DNA of 64,000 bases from Antedon mediterranea (Eukaryota; Echinodermata; Crinoidea; Comatulida; Antedonidae): positions 1,947,922-2,011,921 of the forward strand of contig NC_092678.1 of the NCBI RefSeq assembly GCF_964355755.1, in the 5' to 3' direction. The position numbers and the translations under genes were made by a program. Below, in pieces: positions 29,801 to 42,460 of the stretch. The stretch's first letter is position 1, and each line of letters starts with the position of its first letter. The notes under the pieces were generated by a model. That model saw only the letters and a list, made by a program, of their open reading frames with translations. It was not told the origin of the DNA and did not search any database.

Positions 29801-31320
29801 ACTTTTAGAAGAAACCCCACCAAGGGAAAACTGAAACAGTGCGACATCTGCGACATTGAATTTGTTCGTCTGGAAAGACATAAAAAACGCATGCACACGG
29901 TAGGCCTATATTGCAATGTTAAATACACTGTGCTCCAGTTTACCATTTAAAAAAAAATTCAGTATAAATACGGTAAACCAAAAACAAAAGCGACGCAGCG
30001 GTGACTTGAAAAAAAAAGAAATTTAAAGTATAACGCCATCACACTCGCACGCCCTCGTGTGTTGTTGTTGCAGTGCGCCACCTTGCGCCCTATCGAGCGA
30101 CATTGTTGTCGCCATGTGTTAGTTGGTTCTAGTAGGCTTAGTGTCGAAAAAACATACTATGTTTTGCAAAGAATAGTTTGTAGTAGTAGATAAACACATA
30201 AAGCAGAAAGATAAGGTAGGCCTATTGCCATTTTTAATACCAAGGGTATACAACGAATTTGCAAGTTTTGCTAAGCCACTGATTATTGTTTTTATGTAAT
30301 AATGTGATTTTATTATTATTTTCTTTTTTTTTCTTTTAGAAGAAACCCAACCAAGGGAAAACCCAAAATGTGTGACATATGCAAAATTGAATATGTGCGT
30401 GTGGATCGACATATAAAACGTATGCACACGGTAGGCCTATATTGCAATGTTAAATACACTGTGGTCGAGTTTACCATTTTTTTATAAAATTCAGTATAAA
30501 TACGGTAAACCAAAAACAAAAGCGACGCAGCGGTGACTTGAAAAAAAAAGAAATTTAAAGTATAACGCCATCACACTCGCACGCCCTCGTGTGTTGTTGT
30601 TGCAGTGCGCCACCTTGCGCCCTATGTTTTGAATATTACATCAGACTTAGCATAAACATATAGGTTTAATATCTAAAATGTGTTTATAATTAAATACATA
30701 AATATTTCATTTTTGTTTTTGTGTCCTTTTTGCGAGACACGCATAGTAAATGTGTCCCGCCATATAAACACAATACACAACGAAAAAACGGACAAAGAAA
30801 GAAGGGCCAGTCTGGCGAAACTAAAAAAGAAGTGAGTAACACACCAAAAAAGGAAAATCTGTAACATACTTTCTTGTATTATTTTAGCATTTAATAAATC
30901 TACCATTGCATTACTTGGATACAAGTGAAGAAGACACACTATTTATTTTCATTGCACCAGAACGCTGCTTTATAATGTAGGCCTAATTAAAGGGACATAT
31001 ATAATGAAAATAACTTTTTTAATGACCGCTGTCATTACAAAATCGTAAAATGAACTTGCAGGATTTTACTTGGGCAAGGCAATCAGCTTTAATAGCAAAC
31101 CCACTTTCCCAACTCCTGGGACAAGTGTTTTTTTTCAGTCAAACAAACACATTTGACGTATTCTCTTGTCCCATAACAAGCGCTTTTAAAATAAGAAAAA
31201 TTGTAACAGCACAAAAAACCATGCGGCAACACACATTGTTAAAATACGAAGCTTCTTCAAAGCACATTAAAACCAGTGCATTTCATCACTGAAGGCAAAA
31301 ATCACTTATGTCATTAGATT
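26818..31320 (+). repeat. Higher-order repeat 1 (S-S-L, 4,503 bp)
   Basis: Units U2-U3-U4. Position-specific variants mark the register: U2 has AGCCAAACAC (27,323), U3 has a ten-A run (about 28,861) giving 1,148 bp, and U4 has ACACAGAAAGCGG (29,620). Confidence 0.9.
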
Positions 31321-34300
31321 ATGCAATTTTCGATTTGGGGAGGTAACTTGATACATTTTTGGACCATGAAGAAAAAGGGAGATGTCACATATCTAATATG
31401 TTTGTATGACGTCACAGTTCCCAGAGTGCTTTATGAATAAAAGTTACTCTCCATATTGATCTCGCATAGCTGGTGGTCGATTCATTTTGTTGCAACTAAT
31501 AATTGCAACATTTTTATATTATATTTTAGAAAGAAAATAATATGAAATCAATCCGGCAAAACAGAGTAAGCACAATAATCTTTTCAATTCCTGTATCTAT
31601 CCGCGAAGAAGTACGGGAAAAGCTAAACAAGTTGCTAAAAGGTTATACAAAAAGGTGACGGCACCTACTGAGTGGGTCTTTAACATGGTGATCGCAAGAA
31701 AGCGAGATAAGCACTCGATGAAATGTTGCAAGATTAAAACAAGGAAAACAACAATTTGATTTTTAGTGCCATAAATCAAGGGTATAAAACATACTATGTT
31801 TTGCAAAGAATAGTTTGTAGTAGTAGCCAAACACATAAAGCGGAAAGATAAGGTAGGCCTATTGCCATTTTTAATACCAAGGGTATACAACGAATTTGCA
31901 AGTTTTCCAAAGAACAGTTTGTACGAGTAGACAAACTAAGGGTATAAAACATAAGGACTAAGCCACTGATTATTGTTTTTATGTAATAATGTGATTTTAT
32001 TTTCTTTAACTTTTAGAAGAAACCCCACCAAGAGAAAATTGAAACAGTGCGACATCTGCGACATTGAATTTGTTCGTCTGGAAAGACATAAAAAACGCAT
32101 GCACACGGTAGGCCTATATTGCAATGTTAAATACACTGTGCTCCAGTTTACCATTTAAAAAAAAATTCAGTATAAATACGGTAAACCAAAAACAAAAGCG
32201 ACGCAGCGGTGACTTGAAAAAAAAAGAAATTTAAAGTATAACGCCATCACACTCGCACGCCCTCGTGTGTTGTTGTTGCAGTGCGCCACCTTGCGCCCTA
32301 TCGAGCGACATTGTTGTCGCCATGTGTTAGTTGGTTCTAGTAGGCTTAGTGTCGAAAAAACATACTATGTTTTGCAAAGAATAGTTTGTAGTAGTAGATA
32401 AACACATAAAGCAGAAAGATAAGGTAGGCCTATTGCCATTTTTAATACCAAGGGTATACAACGAATTATGCAATTTTCGATTTGGGGAGGTAACTTGATA
32501 CATTTTTGGACCATGAAGAAAAAGGGAGATGTCACATATCTAATATGTTTGTATGACGTCACAGTTCCCAGAGTGCTTTATGAATAAAAGTTACTCTCCA
32601 TATTGATCTCGCATAGCTGGTGGTCGATTCATTTTGTTGCAACTAATAATTGCAACATTTTTATATTATATTTTAGAAAGAAAATAATATGAAATCAATC
32701 CGGCAAAACAGAGTAAGCACAATAATCTTTTCAATTCCTGTATCTATCCGCGAAGAAGTACGGGAAAAGCTAAACAAGTTGCTAAAAGGTTATACAAAAA
32801 GGTGACAGCACCTACTGAGTGGGTCTTTAACATGGTGATCGCAAGAAAGCGAGATAAGCACTCGATGAAATGTTGCAAGATTAAAACAAGGAAAACAACA
32901 ATTTGATTTTTAGTGCTATAAATCAAGGGTATAAAACATACTATGTTTTGCAAAGAATAGTTTGTAGTAGTAGACAAACACATAAAGCGGAAAGATAAGG
33001 TAGGCCTATTGCCATTTTTAATACCAAGGGTATACAACGAATTTGCAAGTTTTCCAAAGAACAGTTTGTACGAGTAGACAAACTAAGGGTATAAAACATA
33101 AGGACTAAGCCACTGATTATTGTTTTTATGTAATAATGTGATTTTATTTTCTTTAACTTTTAGAAGAAACCCCACCAAGGGAAAACTGAAACAGTGCGAC
33201 ATCTGCGACATTGAATTTGTTCGTCTGGAAAGACATAAAAAACGCATGCACACGGTAGGCCTATATTGCAATGTTAAATACACTGTGCTCCAGTTTACCA
33301 TTTAAAAAAAAATTCAGTATAAATACGGTAAACCAAAAACAAAAGCGACGCAGCGGTGACTTGAAAAAAAAAAGAAATTTAAAGTATAACGCCATCACAC
33401 TCGCACGCCCTCGTGTGTTGTTGTTGCAGTGCGCCACCTTGCGCCCTATCGAGCGACATTGTTGTCGCCATGTGTTAGTTGGTTCTAGTAGGCTTAGTGT
33501 CGAAAAAACATACTATGTTTTGCAAAGAATAGTTTGTAGTAGTAGATAAACACATAAAGCAGAAAGATAAGGTAGGCCTATTGCCATTTTTAATACCAAG
33601 GGTATACAACGAATTATGCAATTTTCGATTTGGGGAGGTAACTTGATACATTTTTGGACCATGAAGAAAAAGGGAGATGTCACATATCTAATATGTTTGT
33701 ATGACGTCACAGTTCCCAGAGTGCTTTATGAATAAAAGTTACTCTCCATATTGATCTCGCATAGCTGGTGGTCGATTCATTTTGTTGCAACTAATAATTG
33801 CAACATTTTTATATTATATTTTAGAAAGAAAATAATATGAAATCAATCCGGCAAAACAGAGTAAGCACAATAATCTTTTCAATTCCTGTATCTATCCGCG
33901 AAGAAGTACGGGAAAAGCTAAACAAGTTGCTAAAAGGTTATACAAAAAGGTGACAGCACCTACTGAGTGGGTCTTTAACATGGTGATCGCAAGAAAGCGA
34001 GATAAGCACTCGATGAAATGTTGCAAGATTAAAACAAGGAAAACAACAATTTGATTTTTAGTGCCATAAATCAAGGGTATAAAACATACTATGTTTTGCA
34101 AAGAATAGTTTGTAGTAGTAGACAAACACAGAAAGCGGAAAGATAAGGTAGGCCTATTGCCATTTTTAATACCAAGGGTATACAACGAATTTGCAAGTTT
34201 TCCAAAGAACAGTTTGTACGAGTAGACAAACTAAGGGTATAAAACATAAGGACTAAGCCACTGATTATTGTTTTTATGTAATAATGTGATTTTATTTTCT

Positions 34301-35823
34301 TTAACTTTTAGAAGAAACCCCACCAAGGGAAAACTGAAACAGTGCGACATCTGCGACATTGAATTTGTTCGTCTGGAAAGACATAAAAAACGCATGCACA
34401 CGGTAGGCCTATATTGCAATGTTAAATACACTGTGCTCCAGTTTACCATTTAAAAAAAAATTCAGTATAAATACGGTAAACCAAAAACAAAAGCGACGCA
34501 GCGGTGACTTGAAAAAAAAAGAAATTTAAAGTATAACGCCATCACACTCGCACGCCCTCGTGTGTTGTTGTTGCAGTGCGCCACCTTGCGCCCTATCGAG
34601 CGACATTGTTGTCGCCATGTGTTAGTTGGTTCTAGTAGGCTTAGTGTCGAAAAAACATACTATGTTTTGCAAAGAATAGTTTGTAGTAGTAGATAAACAC
34701 ATAAAGCAGAAAGATAAGGTAGGCCTATTGCCATTTTTAATACCAAGGGTATACAACGAATTTGCAAGTTTTGCTAAGCCACTGATTATTGTTTTTATGT
34801 AATAATGTGATTTTATTATTATTTTCTTTTTTTTTCTTTTAGAAGAAACCCAACCAAGGGAAAACCCAAAATGTGTGACATATGCAAAATTGAATATGTG
34901 CGTGTGGATCGACATATAAAACGTATGCACACGGTAGGCCTATATTGCAATGTTAAATACACTGTGGTCGAGTTTACCATTTTTTTATAAAATTCAGTAT
35001 AAATACGGTAAACCAAAAACAAAAGCGACGCAGCGGTGACTTGAAAAAAAAAGAAATTTAAAGTATAACGCCATCACACTCGCACGCCCTCGTGTGTTGT
35101 TGTTGCAGTGCGCCACCTTGCGCCCTATGTTTTGAATATTACATCAGACTTAGCATAAACATATAGGTTTAATATCTAAAATGTGTTTATAATTAAATAC
35201 ATAAATATTTCATTTTTGTTTTTGTGTCCTTTTTGCGAGACACGCATAGTAAATGTGTCCCGCCATATAAACACAATACACAACGAAAAAACGGACAAAG
35301 AAAGAAGGGCCAGTCTGGCGAAACTAAAAAAGAAGTGAGTAACACACCAAAAAAGGAAAATCTGTAACATACTTTCTTGTATTATTTTAGCATTTAATAA
35401 ATCTACCATTGCATTACTTGGATACAAGTGAAGAAGACACACTATTTATTTTCATTGCACCAGAACGCTGCTTTATAATGTAGGCCTAATTAAAGGGACA
35501 TATATAATGAAAATAACTTTTTTAATGACCGCTGTCATTACAAAATCGTAAAATGAACTTGCAGGATTTTACTTGGGCAAGGCAATCAGCTTTAATAGCA
35601 AACCCACTTTCCCAACTCCTGGGACAAGTGTTTTTTTTCAGTCAAACAAACACATTTGACGTATTCTCTTGTCCCATAACAAGCGCTTTTAAAATAAGAA
35701 AAATTGTAACAGCACAAAAAACCATGCGGCAACACACATTGTTAAAATACGAAGCTTCTTCAAAGCACATTAAAACCAGTGCATTTCATCACTGAAGGCA
35801 AAAATCACTTATGTCATTAGATT
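31321..35823 (+). repeat. Higher-order repeat 2 (S-S-L, 4,503 bp)
   Basis: Units U5-U6-U7 carry the same register variants as repeat 1 (AGCCAAACAC in U5, ten-A run in U6, ACACAGAAAGCGG in U7). They also carry private changes: GTGACGGCACC in U5 (shared with U8) and the PTKRKLK change. Confidence 0.9.
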
Positions 35824-38800
35824 ATGCAATTTTCGATTTGGGGAGGTAACTTGATACATTTTTGGACCATGAAGAAAAAGGGAGATGTCACATATCTAAT
35901 ATGTTTGTATGACGTCACAGTTCCCAGAGTGCTTTATGAATAAAAGTTACTCTCCATATTGATCTCGCATAGCTGGTGGTCGATTCATTTTGTTGCAACT
36001 AATAATTGCAACATTTTTATATTATATTTTAGAAAGAAAATAATATGAAATCAATCCGGCAAAACAGAGTAAGCACAATAATCTTTTCAATTCCTGTATC
36101 TATCCGCGAAGAAGTACGGGAAAAGCTAAACAAGTTGCTAAAAGGTTATACAAAAAGGTGACGGCACCTACTGAGTGGGTCTTTAACATGGTGATCGCAA
36201 GAAAGCGAGATAAGCACTCGATGAAATGTTGCAAGATTAAAACAAGGAAAACAACAATTTGATTTTTAGTGCCATAAATCAAGGGTATAAAACATACTAT
36301 GTTTTGCAAAGAATAGTTTGTAGTAGTAGCCAAACACATAAAGCGGAAAGATAAGGTAGGCCTATTGCCATTTTTAATACCAAGGGTATACAACGAATTT
36401 GCAAGTTTTCCAAAGAACAGTTTGTACGAGTAGACAAACTAAGGGTATAAAACATAAGGACTAAGCCACTGATTATTGTTTTTATGTAATAATGTGATTT
36501 TATTTTCTTTAACTTTTAGAAGAAACCCCACCAAGGGAAAATTGAAACAGTGCGACATCTGCGACATTGAATTTGTTCGTCTGGAAAGACATAAAAAACG
36601 CATGCACACGGTAGGCCTATATTGCAATGTTAAATACACTGTGCTCCAGTTTACCATTTAAAAAAAAATTCAGTATAAATACGGTAAACCAAAAACAAAA
36701 GCGACGCAGCGGTGACTTGAAAAAAAAAGAAATTTAAAGTATAACGCCATCACACTCGCACGCCCTCGTGTGTTGTTGTTGCAGTGCGCCACCTTGCGCC
36801 CTATCGAGCGACATTGTTGTCGCCATGTGTTAGTTGGTTCTAGTAGGCTTAGTGTCGAAAAAACATACTATGTTTTGCAAAGAATAGTTTGTAGTAGTAG
36901 ATAAACACATAAAGCAGAAAGATAAGGTAGGCCTATTGCCATTTTTAATACCAAGGGTATACAACGAATTATGCAATTTTCGATTTGGGGAGGTAACTTG
37001 ATACATTTTTGGACCATGAAGAAAAAGGGAGATGTCACATATCTAATATGTTTGTATGACGTCACAGTTCCCAGAGTGCTTTATGAATAAAAGTTACTCT
37101 CCATATTGATCTCGCATAGCTGGTGGTCGATTCATTTTGTTGCAACTAATAATTGCAACATTTTTATATTATATTTTAGAAAGAAAATAATATGAAATCA
37201 ATCCGGCAAAACAGAGTAAGCACAATAATCTTTTCAATTCCTGTATCTATCCGCGAAGAAGTACGGGAAAAGCTAAACAAGTTGCTAAAAGGTTATACAA
37301 AAAGGTGACAGCACCTACTTAGTGGGTCTTTAACATGGTGATCGCAAGAAAGCGAGATAAGCACTCGATGAAATGTTGCAAGATTAAAACAAGGAAAACA
37401 ACAATTTGATTTTTAGTGCCATAAATCAAGGGTATAAAACATACTATGTTTTGCAAAGAATAGTTTGTAGTAGTAGACAAACACATAAAGCGGAAAGATA
37501 AGGTAGGCCTATTGCCATTTTTAATACCAAGGGTATACAACGAATTTGCAAGTTTTCCAAAGAACAGTTTGTACGAGTAGACAAACTAAGGGTATAAAAC
37601 ATAAGGACTAAGCCACTGATTATTGTTTTTATGTAATAATGTGATTTTATTTTCTTTAACTTTTAGAAGAAACCCCACCAAGGGAAAACTGAAACAGTGC
37701 GACATCTGCGACATTGAATTTGTTCGTCTGGAAAGACATAAAAAACGCATGCACACGGTAGGCCTATATTGCAATGTTAAATACACTGTGCTCCAGTTTA
37801 CCATTTAAAAAAAAATTCAGTATAAATACGGTAAACCAAAAACAAAAGCGACGCAGCGGTGACTTGAAAAAAAAAGAAATTTAAAGTATAACGCCATCAC
37901 ACTCGCACGCCCTCGTGTGTTGTTGTTGCAGTGCGCCACCTTGCGCCCTATCGAGCGACATTGTTGTCGCCATGTGTTAGTTGGTTCTAGTAGGCTTAGT
38001 GTCGAAAAAACATACTATGTTTTGCAAAGAATAGTTTGTAGTAGTAGATAAACACATAAAGCAGAAAGATAAGGTAGGCCTATTGCCATTTTTAATACCA
38101 AGGGTATACAACGAATTATGCAATTTTCGATTTGGGGAGGTAACTTGATACATTTTTGGACCATGAAGAAAAAGGGAGATGTCACATATCTAATATGTTT
38201 GTATGACGTCACAGTTCCCAGAGTGCTTTATGAATAAAAGTTACTCTCCATATTGATCTCGCATAGCTGGTGGTCGATTCATTTTGTTGCAACTAATAAT
38301 TGCAACATTTTTATATTATATTTTAGAAAGAAAATAATATGAAATCAATCCGGCAAAACAGAGTAAGCACAATAATCTTTTCAATTCCTGTATCTATCCG
38401 CGAAGAAGTACGGGAAAAGCTAAACAAGTTGCTAAAAGGTTATACAAAAAGGTGACAGCACCTACTGAGTGGGTCTTTAACATGGTGATCGCAAGAAAGC
38501 GAGATAAGCACTCGATGAAATGTTGCAAGATTAAAACAAGGAAAACAACAATTTGATTTTTAGTGCCATAAATCAAGGGTATAAAACATACTATGTTTTG
38601 CAAAGAATAGTTTGTAGTAGTAGACAAACACATAAAGCGGAAAGATAAGGTAGGCCTATTGCCATTTTTAATACCAAGGGTATACAACGAATTTGCAAGT
38701 TTTCCAAAGAACAGTTTGTACGAGTAGACAAACTAAGGGTATAAAACATAAGGACTAAGCCACTGATTATTGTTTTTATGTAATAATGTGATTTTATTTT

Positions 38801-40325
38801 CTTTAACTTTTAGAAGAAACCCCACCAAGGGAAAACTGAAACAGTGCGACATCTGCGACATTGAATTTGTTCGTCTGGAAAGACATAAAAAACGCATGCA
38901 CACGGTAGGCCTATATTGCAATGTTAAATACACTGTGCTCCAGTTTACCATTTAAAAAAAAATTCAGTATAAATACGGTAAACCAAAAACAAAAGCGACG
39001 CAGCGGTGACTTGAAAAAAAAAGAAATTTAAAGTATAACGCCATCACACTCGCACGCCCTCGTGTGTTGTTGTTGCAGTGCGCCACCTTGCGCCCTATCG
39101 AGCGACATTGTTTTCGCCATGTGTTAGTTGGTTCTAGTAGGCTTAGTGTCGAAAAAACATACTATGTTTTGCAAAGAATAGTTTGTAGTAGTAGATAAAC
39201 ACATAAAGCAGAAAGATAAGGTAGGCCTATTGCCATTTTTAATACCAAGGGTATACAACGAATTTGCAAGTTTTGCTAAGCCACTGATTATTGTTTTTAT
39301 GTAATAATGTGATTTTATTATTATTTTCTTTTTTTTTCTTTTAGAAGAAACCCAACCAAGGGAAAACCCAAAATGTGTGACATATGCAAAATTGAATATG
39401 TGCGTGTGGATCGACATATAAAACGTATGCACACGGTAGGCCTATATTGCAATGTTAAATACACTGTGGTCGAGTTTACCATTTTTTTATAAAATTCAGT
39501 ATAAATACGGTAAACCAAAAACAAAAGCGACGCAGCGGTGACTTGAAAAAAAAAGAAATTTAAAGTATAACGCCATCACACTCGCACGCCCTCGTGTGTT
39601 GTTGTTGCAGTGCGCCACCTTGCGCCCTATGTTTTGAATATTACATCAGACTTAGCATAAACATATAGGTTTAATATCTAAAATGTGTTTATAATTAAAT
39701 ACATAAATATTTCATTTTTGTTTTTGTGTCCTTTTTGCGAGACACGCATAGTAAATGTGTCCCGCCATATAAACACAATACACAACGAAAAAACGGACAA
39801 AGAAAGAAGGGCCAGTCTGGCGAAACTAAAAAAGAAGTGAGTAACACACCAAAAAAGGAAAATCTGTAACATACTTTCTTGTATTATTTTAGCATTTAAT
39901 AAATCTACCATTGCATTACTTGGATACAAGTGAAGAAGACACACTATTTATTTTCATTGCACCAGAACGCTGCTTTATAATGTAGGCCTAATTAAAGGGA
40001 CATATATAATGAAAATAACTTTTTTAATGACCACTGTCATTACAAAATCGTAAAATGAACTTGCAGGATTTTACTTGGGCAAGGCAATCAGCTTTAATAG
40101 CAAACCCACTTTCCCAACTCCTGGGACAAGTGTTTTTTTTCAGTCAAACAAACACATTTGACGTATTCTCTTGTCCCATAACAAGCGCTTTTAAAATAAG
40201 AAAAATTGTAACAGCACAAAAAACCATGCGGCAACACACATTGTTAAAATACGAAGCTTCTTCAAAGCACATTAAAACCAGTGCATTTCATCACTGAAGG
40301 CAAAAATCACTTATGTCATTAGATT
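35824..40325 (+). repeat. Higher-order repeat 3 (S-S-L, 4,502 bp)
   Basis: Units U8-U9-U10. U8 shares GTGACGGCACC and GAAAATTGAAAC with U5. U9 lacks the extra A and has the TAG change seen again in U11. U10 lacks the ACACAGAAAG variant of U4/U7. So this repeat is partly re-homogenised. Confidence 0.9.
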
Positions 40326-41409
40326 ATGCAATTTTCGATTTGGGGAGGTAACTTGATACATTTTTGGACCATGAAGAAAAAGGGAGATGTCACATATCTA
40401 ATATGTTTGTATGACGTCACAGTTCCCAGAGTGCTTTATGAATAAAAGTTACTCTCCATATTGATCTCGCATAGCTGGTGGTCGATTCATTTTGTTGCAA
40501 CTAATAATTGCAACATTTTTATATTATATTTTAGAAAGAAAATAATATGAAATCAATCCGGCAAAACAGAGTAAGCACAATAATCTTTTCAATTCCTGTA
40601 TCTATCCGCGAAGAAGTACGGGAAAAGCTAAACAAGTTGCTAAAAGGTTATACAAAAAGGTGACAGCACCTACTTAGTGGGTCTTTAACATGGTGATCGC
40701 AAGAAAGCGAGATAAGCACTCGATGAAATGTTGCAAGATTAAAACAAGGAAAACAACAATTTGATTTTTAGTGCCATAAATCAAGGGTATAAAACATACT
40801 ATGTTTTGCAAAGAATAGTTTGTAGTAGTAGACAAACACATAAAGCGGAAAGATAAGGTAGGCCTATTGCCATTTTTAATACCAAGGGTATACAACGAAT
40901 TTGCAAGTTTTCCAAAGAACAGTTTGTACGAGTAGACAAACTAAGGGTATAAAACATAAGGACTAAGCCACTGATTATTGTTTTTATGTAATAATGTGAT
41001 TTTATTTTCTTTAACTTTTAGAAGAAACCCCACCAAGGGAAAACTGAAACAGTGCGACATCTGCGACATTGAATTTGTTCGTCTGGAAAGACATAAAAAA
41101 CGCATGCACACGGTAGGCCTATATTGCAATGTTAAATACACTGTGCTCCAGTTTACCATTTAAAAAAAAATTCAGTATAAATACGGTAAACCAAAAACAA
41201 AAGCGACGCAGCGGTGACTTGAAAAAAAAAGAAATTTAAAGTATAACGCCATCACACTCGCACGCCCTCGTGTGTTGTTGTTGCAGTGCGCCACCTTGCG
41301 CCCTATCGAGCGACATTGTTTTCGCCATGTGTTAGTTGGTTCTAGTAGGCTTAGTGTCGAAAAAACATACTATGTTTTGCAAAGAATAGTTTGTAGTAGT
41401 AGATAAACA

Positions 41410-41476
41410 TGTAGAGGCAATTTGCATATGTGTTAGCAGGTGTAACAGTATAGTGGGTAAGTTGGATCTCACTAAA
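41410..41476 (+). mobile_element. 5' LTR, internally deleted (67 bp)
   Basis: Begins TGTAGAGGCAATTTGCATAT and ends GGATCTCACTAAA like the 3' LTR, but jumps directly from GGTGTAAC to AGTATAGTGGG. It lacks about 234 bp present at 45,715-45,950. The missing piece holds the TATA-like promoter region (TGTATATAATTAC), so this LTR probably cannot drive transcription. Confidence 0.85.
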
Positions 41477-41477
41477 G

Positions 41478-41495
41478 TGGTGACCCCGACGTGAT
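41478..41495 (+). promoter_or_regulatory. Primer-binding site complementary to tRNA-Trp
   Basis: TGGTGACCCCGACGTGAT is one base downstream of the LTR end and is the exact complement of the 3' 18 bases (including CCA) of animal tRNA-Trp (...ATCACGTCGGGGTCACCA). Confidence 0.85.
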
Positions 41496-41576
41496 CTAAC
41501 GAGAGTGCTTGGAATATTTAAATATTTTTTCTTCGTCGTTGTTGCAAGATTACTTTGAGTTGTCGTTGTTTGATAC

Positions 41577-42440
41577 GTGAATGGAATTATGGCAAGACCT
41601 TCTCCGGGAAGAGCTACACCGATCAAAATGGCCGCTAGAATGGATGAGGCACCACCTGTGGCGGCTGCTGTAAGTTTAAAATTGCCGCCATTTTGGCCGA
41701 ATGACCCACTTATTTGGTTTGCGCAAGTGGAGGCTCAGTTTGTTACCAGAGGAATTACGGCTGAGGAAACAAAGTATTCGTATATAATTGCTTCTTTGCC
41801 GCCTAATATCGCACAGGAGGTTCGGGATTTATTGCTAAGCCCTCCATACCAGAGGCCATATACCCATTTGAAATCGGAATTGGTTAAAAGGACATCCGTG
41901 TCGGAGCAAAAGCGTCTTCATCAGTTGTTAACAACGGAAGAATTAGGTGATCGCAAGCCTAGTCAGTTACTACGCAAGATGTACCAATTGCTGGGGGATC
42001 GTGATTTAGAGACATCCATCCTGAAACAGTTGTTTGTGCAAAGATTGCCTACTAATGTTCAATTGATATTAGCGTCCACCCGTGAGGATATGGACCTTTC
42101 AGATCTGGCAGCGTTGGCCGATAAAATTTTGGAAGTTTCTCCACCACCACCTACTATTGCCACGACAATTAAGGATACAGGTGCACGCGCAACGTCAGAC
42201 GAATTACGAGAATTGAGAGCTGAAGTTAATAAGCTGACTAGCCTCGTTTCTTCCTTGGCGAAACAAGTCAGAGGCAGAAGCCGTAGTAAACAACGTGAAA
42301 GCCGAAAACGCTCGCCCTCTGCTACATCTAATGATGGTTTATGCTGGTATCATCATCGATATGGTAACAAGGCACATAAATGTAATTCACCATGCTCTTT
42401 TTCCTCACAGAAGGCGGGAAACGACCAAGCCAGCGACTAG
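41577..42440 (+). CDS. gag: Gag protein with CHCC zinc motif
   Basis: 287 codons ending at TAG 42,438-42,440. A second ATG at 41,589 (MARPSPGR) is an alternative start. The capsid-like region begins [20 protein letters not shown] (about residues 36-55). It continues with the helical block of Ty3/gypsy Gag proteins to about residue 195. A basic linker ([15 protein letters not shown]) follows, then a zinc motif with C256, H260, C269 and C273. This CHCC arrangement replaces the usual CCHC knuckle and is typical of the CsRn1 group. Gag forms the particle and binds element RNA. Its last 49 bases overlap the pol frame. The frame is intact. Confidence 0.92.
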   Translation: MNGIMARPSPGRATPIKMAARMDEAPPVAAAVSLKLPPFWPNDPLIWFAQVEAQFVTRGITAEETKYSYIIASLPPNIAQEVRDLLLSPPYQRPYTHLKSELVKRTSVSEQKRLHQLLTTEELGDRKPSQLLRKMYQLLGDRDLETSILKQLFVQRLPTNVQLILASTREDMDLSDLAALADKILEVSPPPPTIATTIKDTGARATSDELRELRAEVNKLTSLVSSLAKQVRGRSRSKQRESRKRSPSATSNDGLCWYHHRYGNKAHKCNSPCSFSSQKAGNDQASD

Positions 42441-42460
42441 AGACGGCGACAGCTGCTGGC
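42416..42460 (+). promoter_or_regulatory. Programmed -1 ribosomal frameshift site between gag and pol
   Basis: The heptamer G-GGA-AAC (42,416-42,422) is in the gag frame exactly as required for X-XXY-YYZ tandem slippage. A six-base spacer follows, then inverted GCCAGC (42,429-42,434) and GCTGGC (42,455-42,460), which can form a stem just inside the optimal distance. The gag stop lies in the loop. Slipping by -1 enters the pol frame. Confidence 0.8.
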
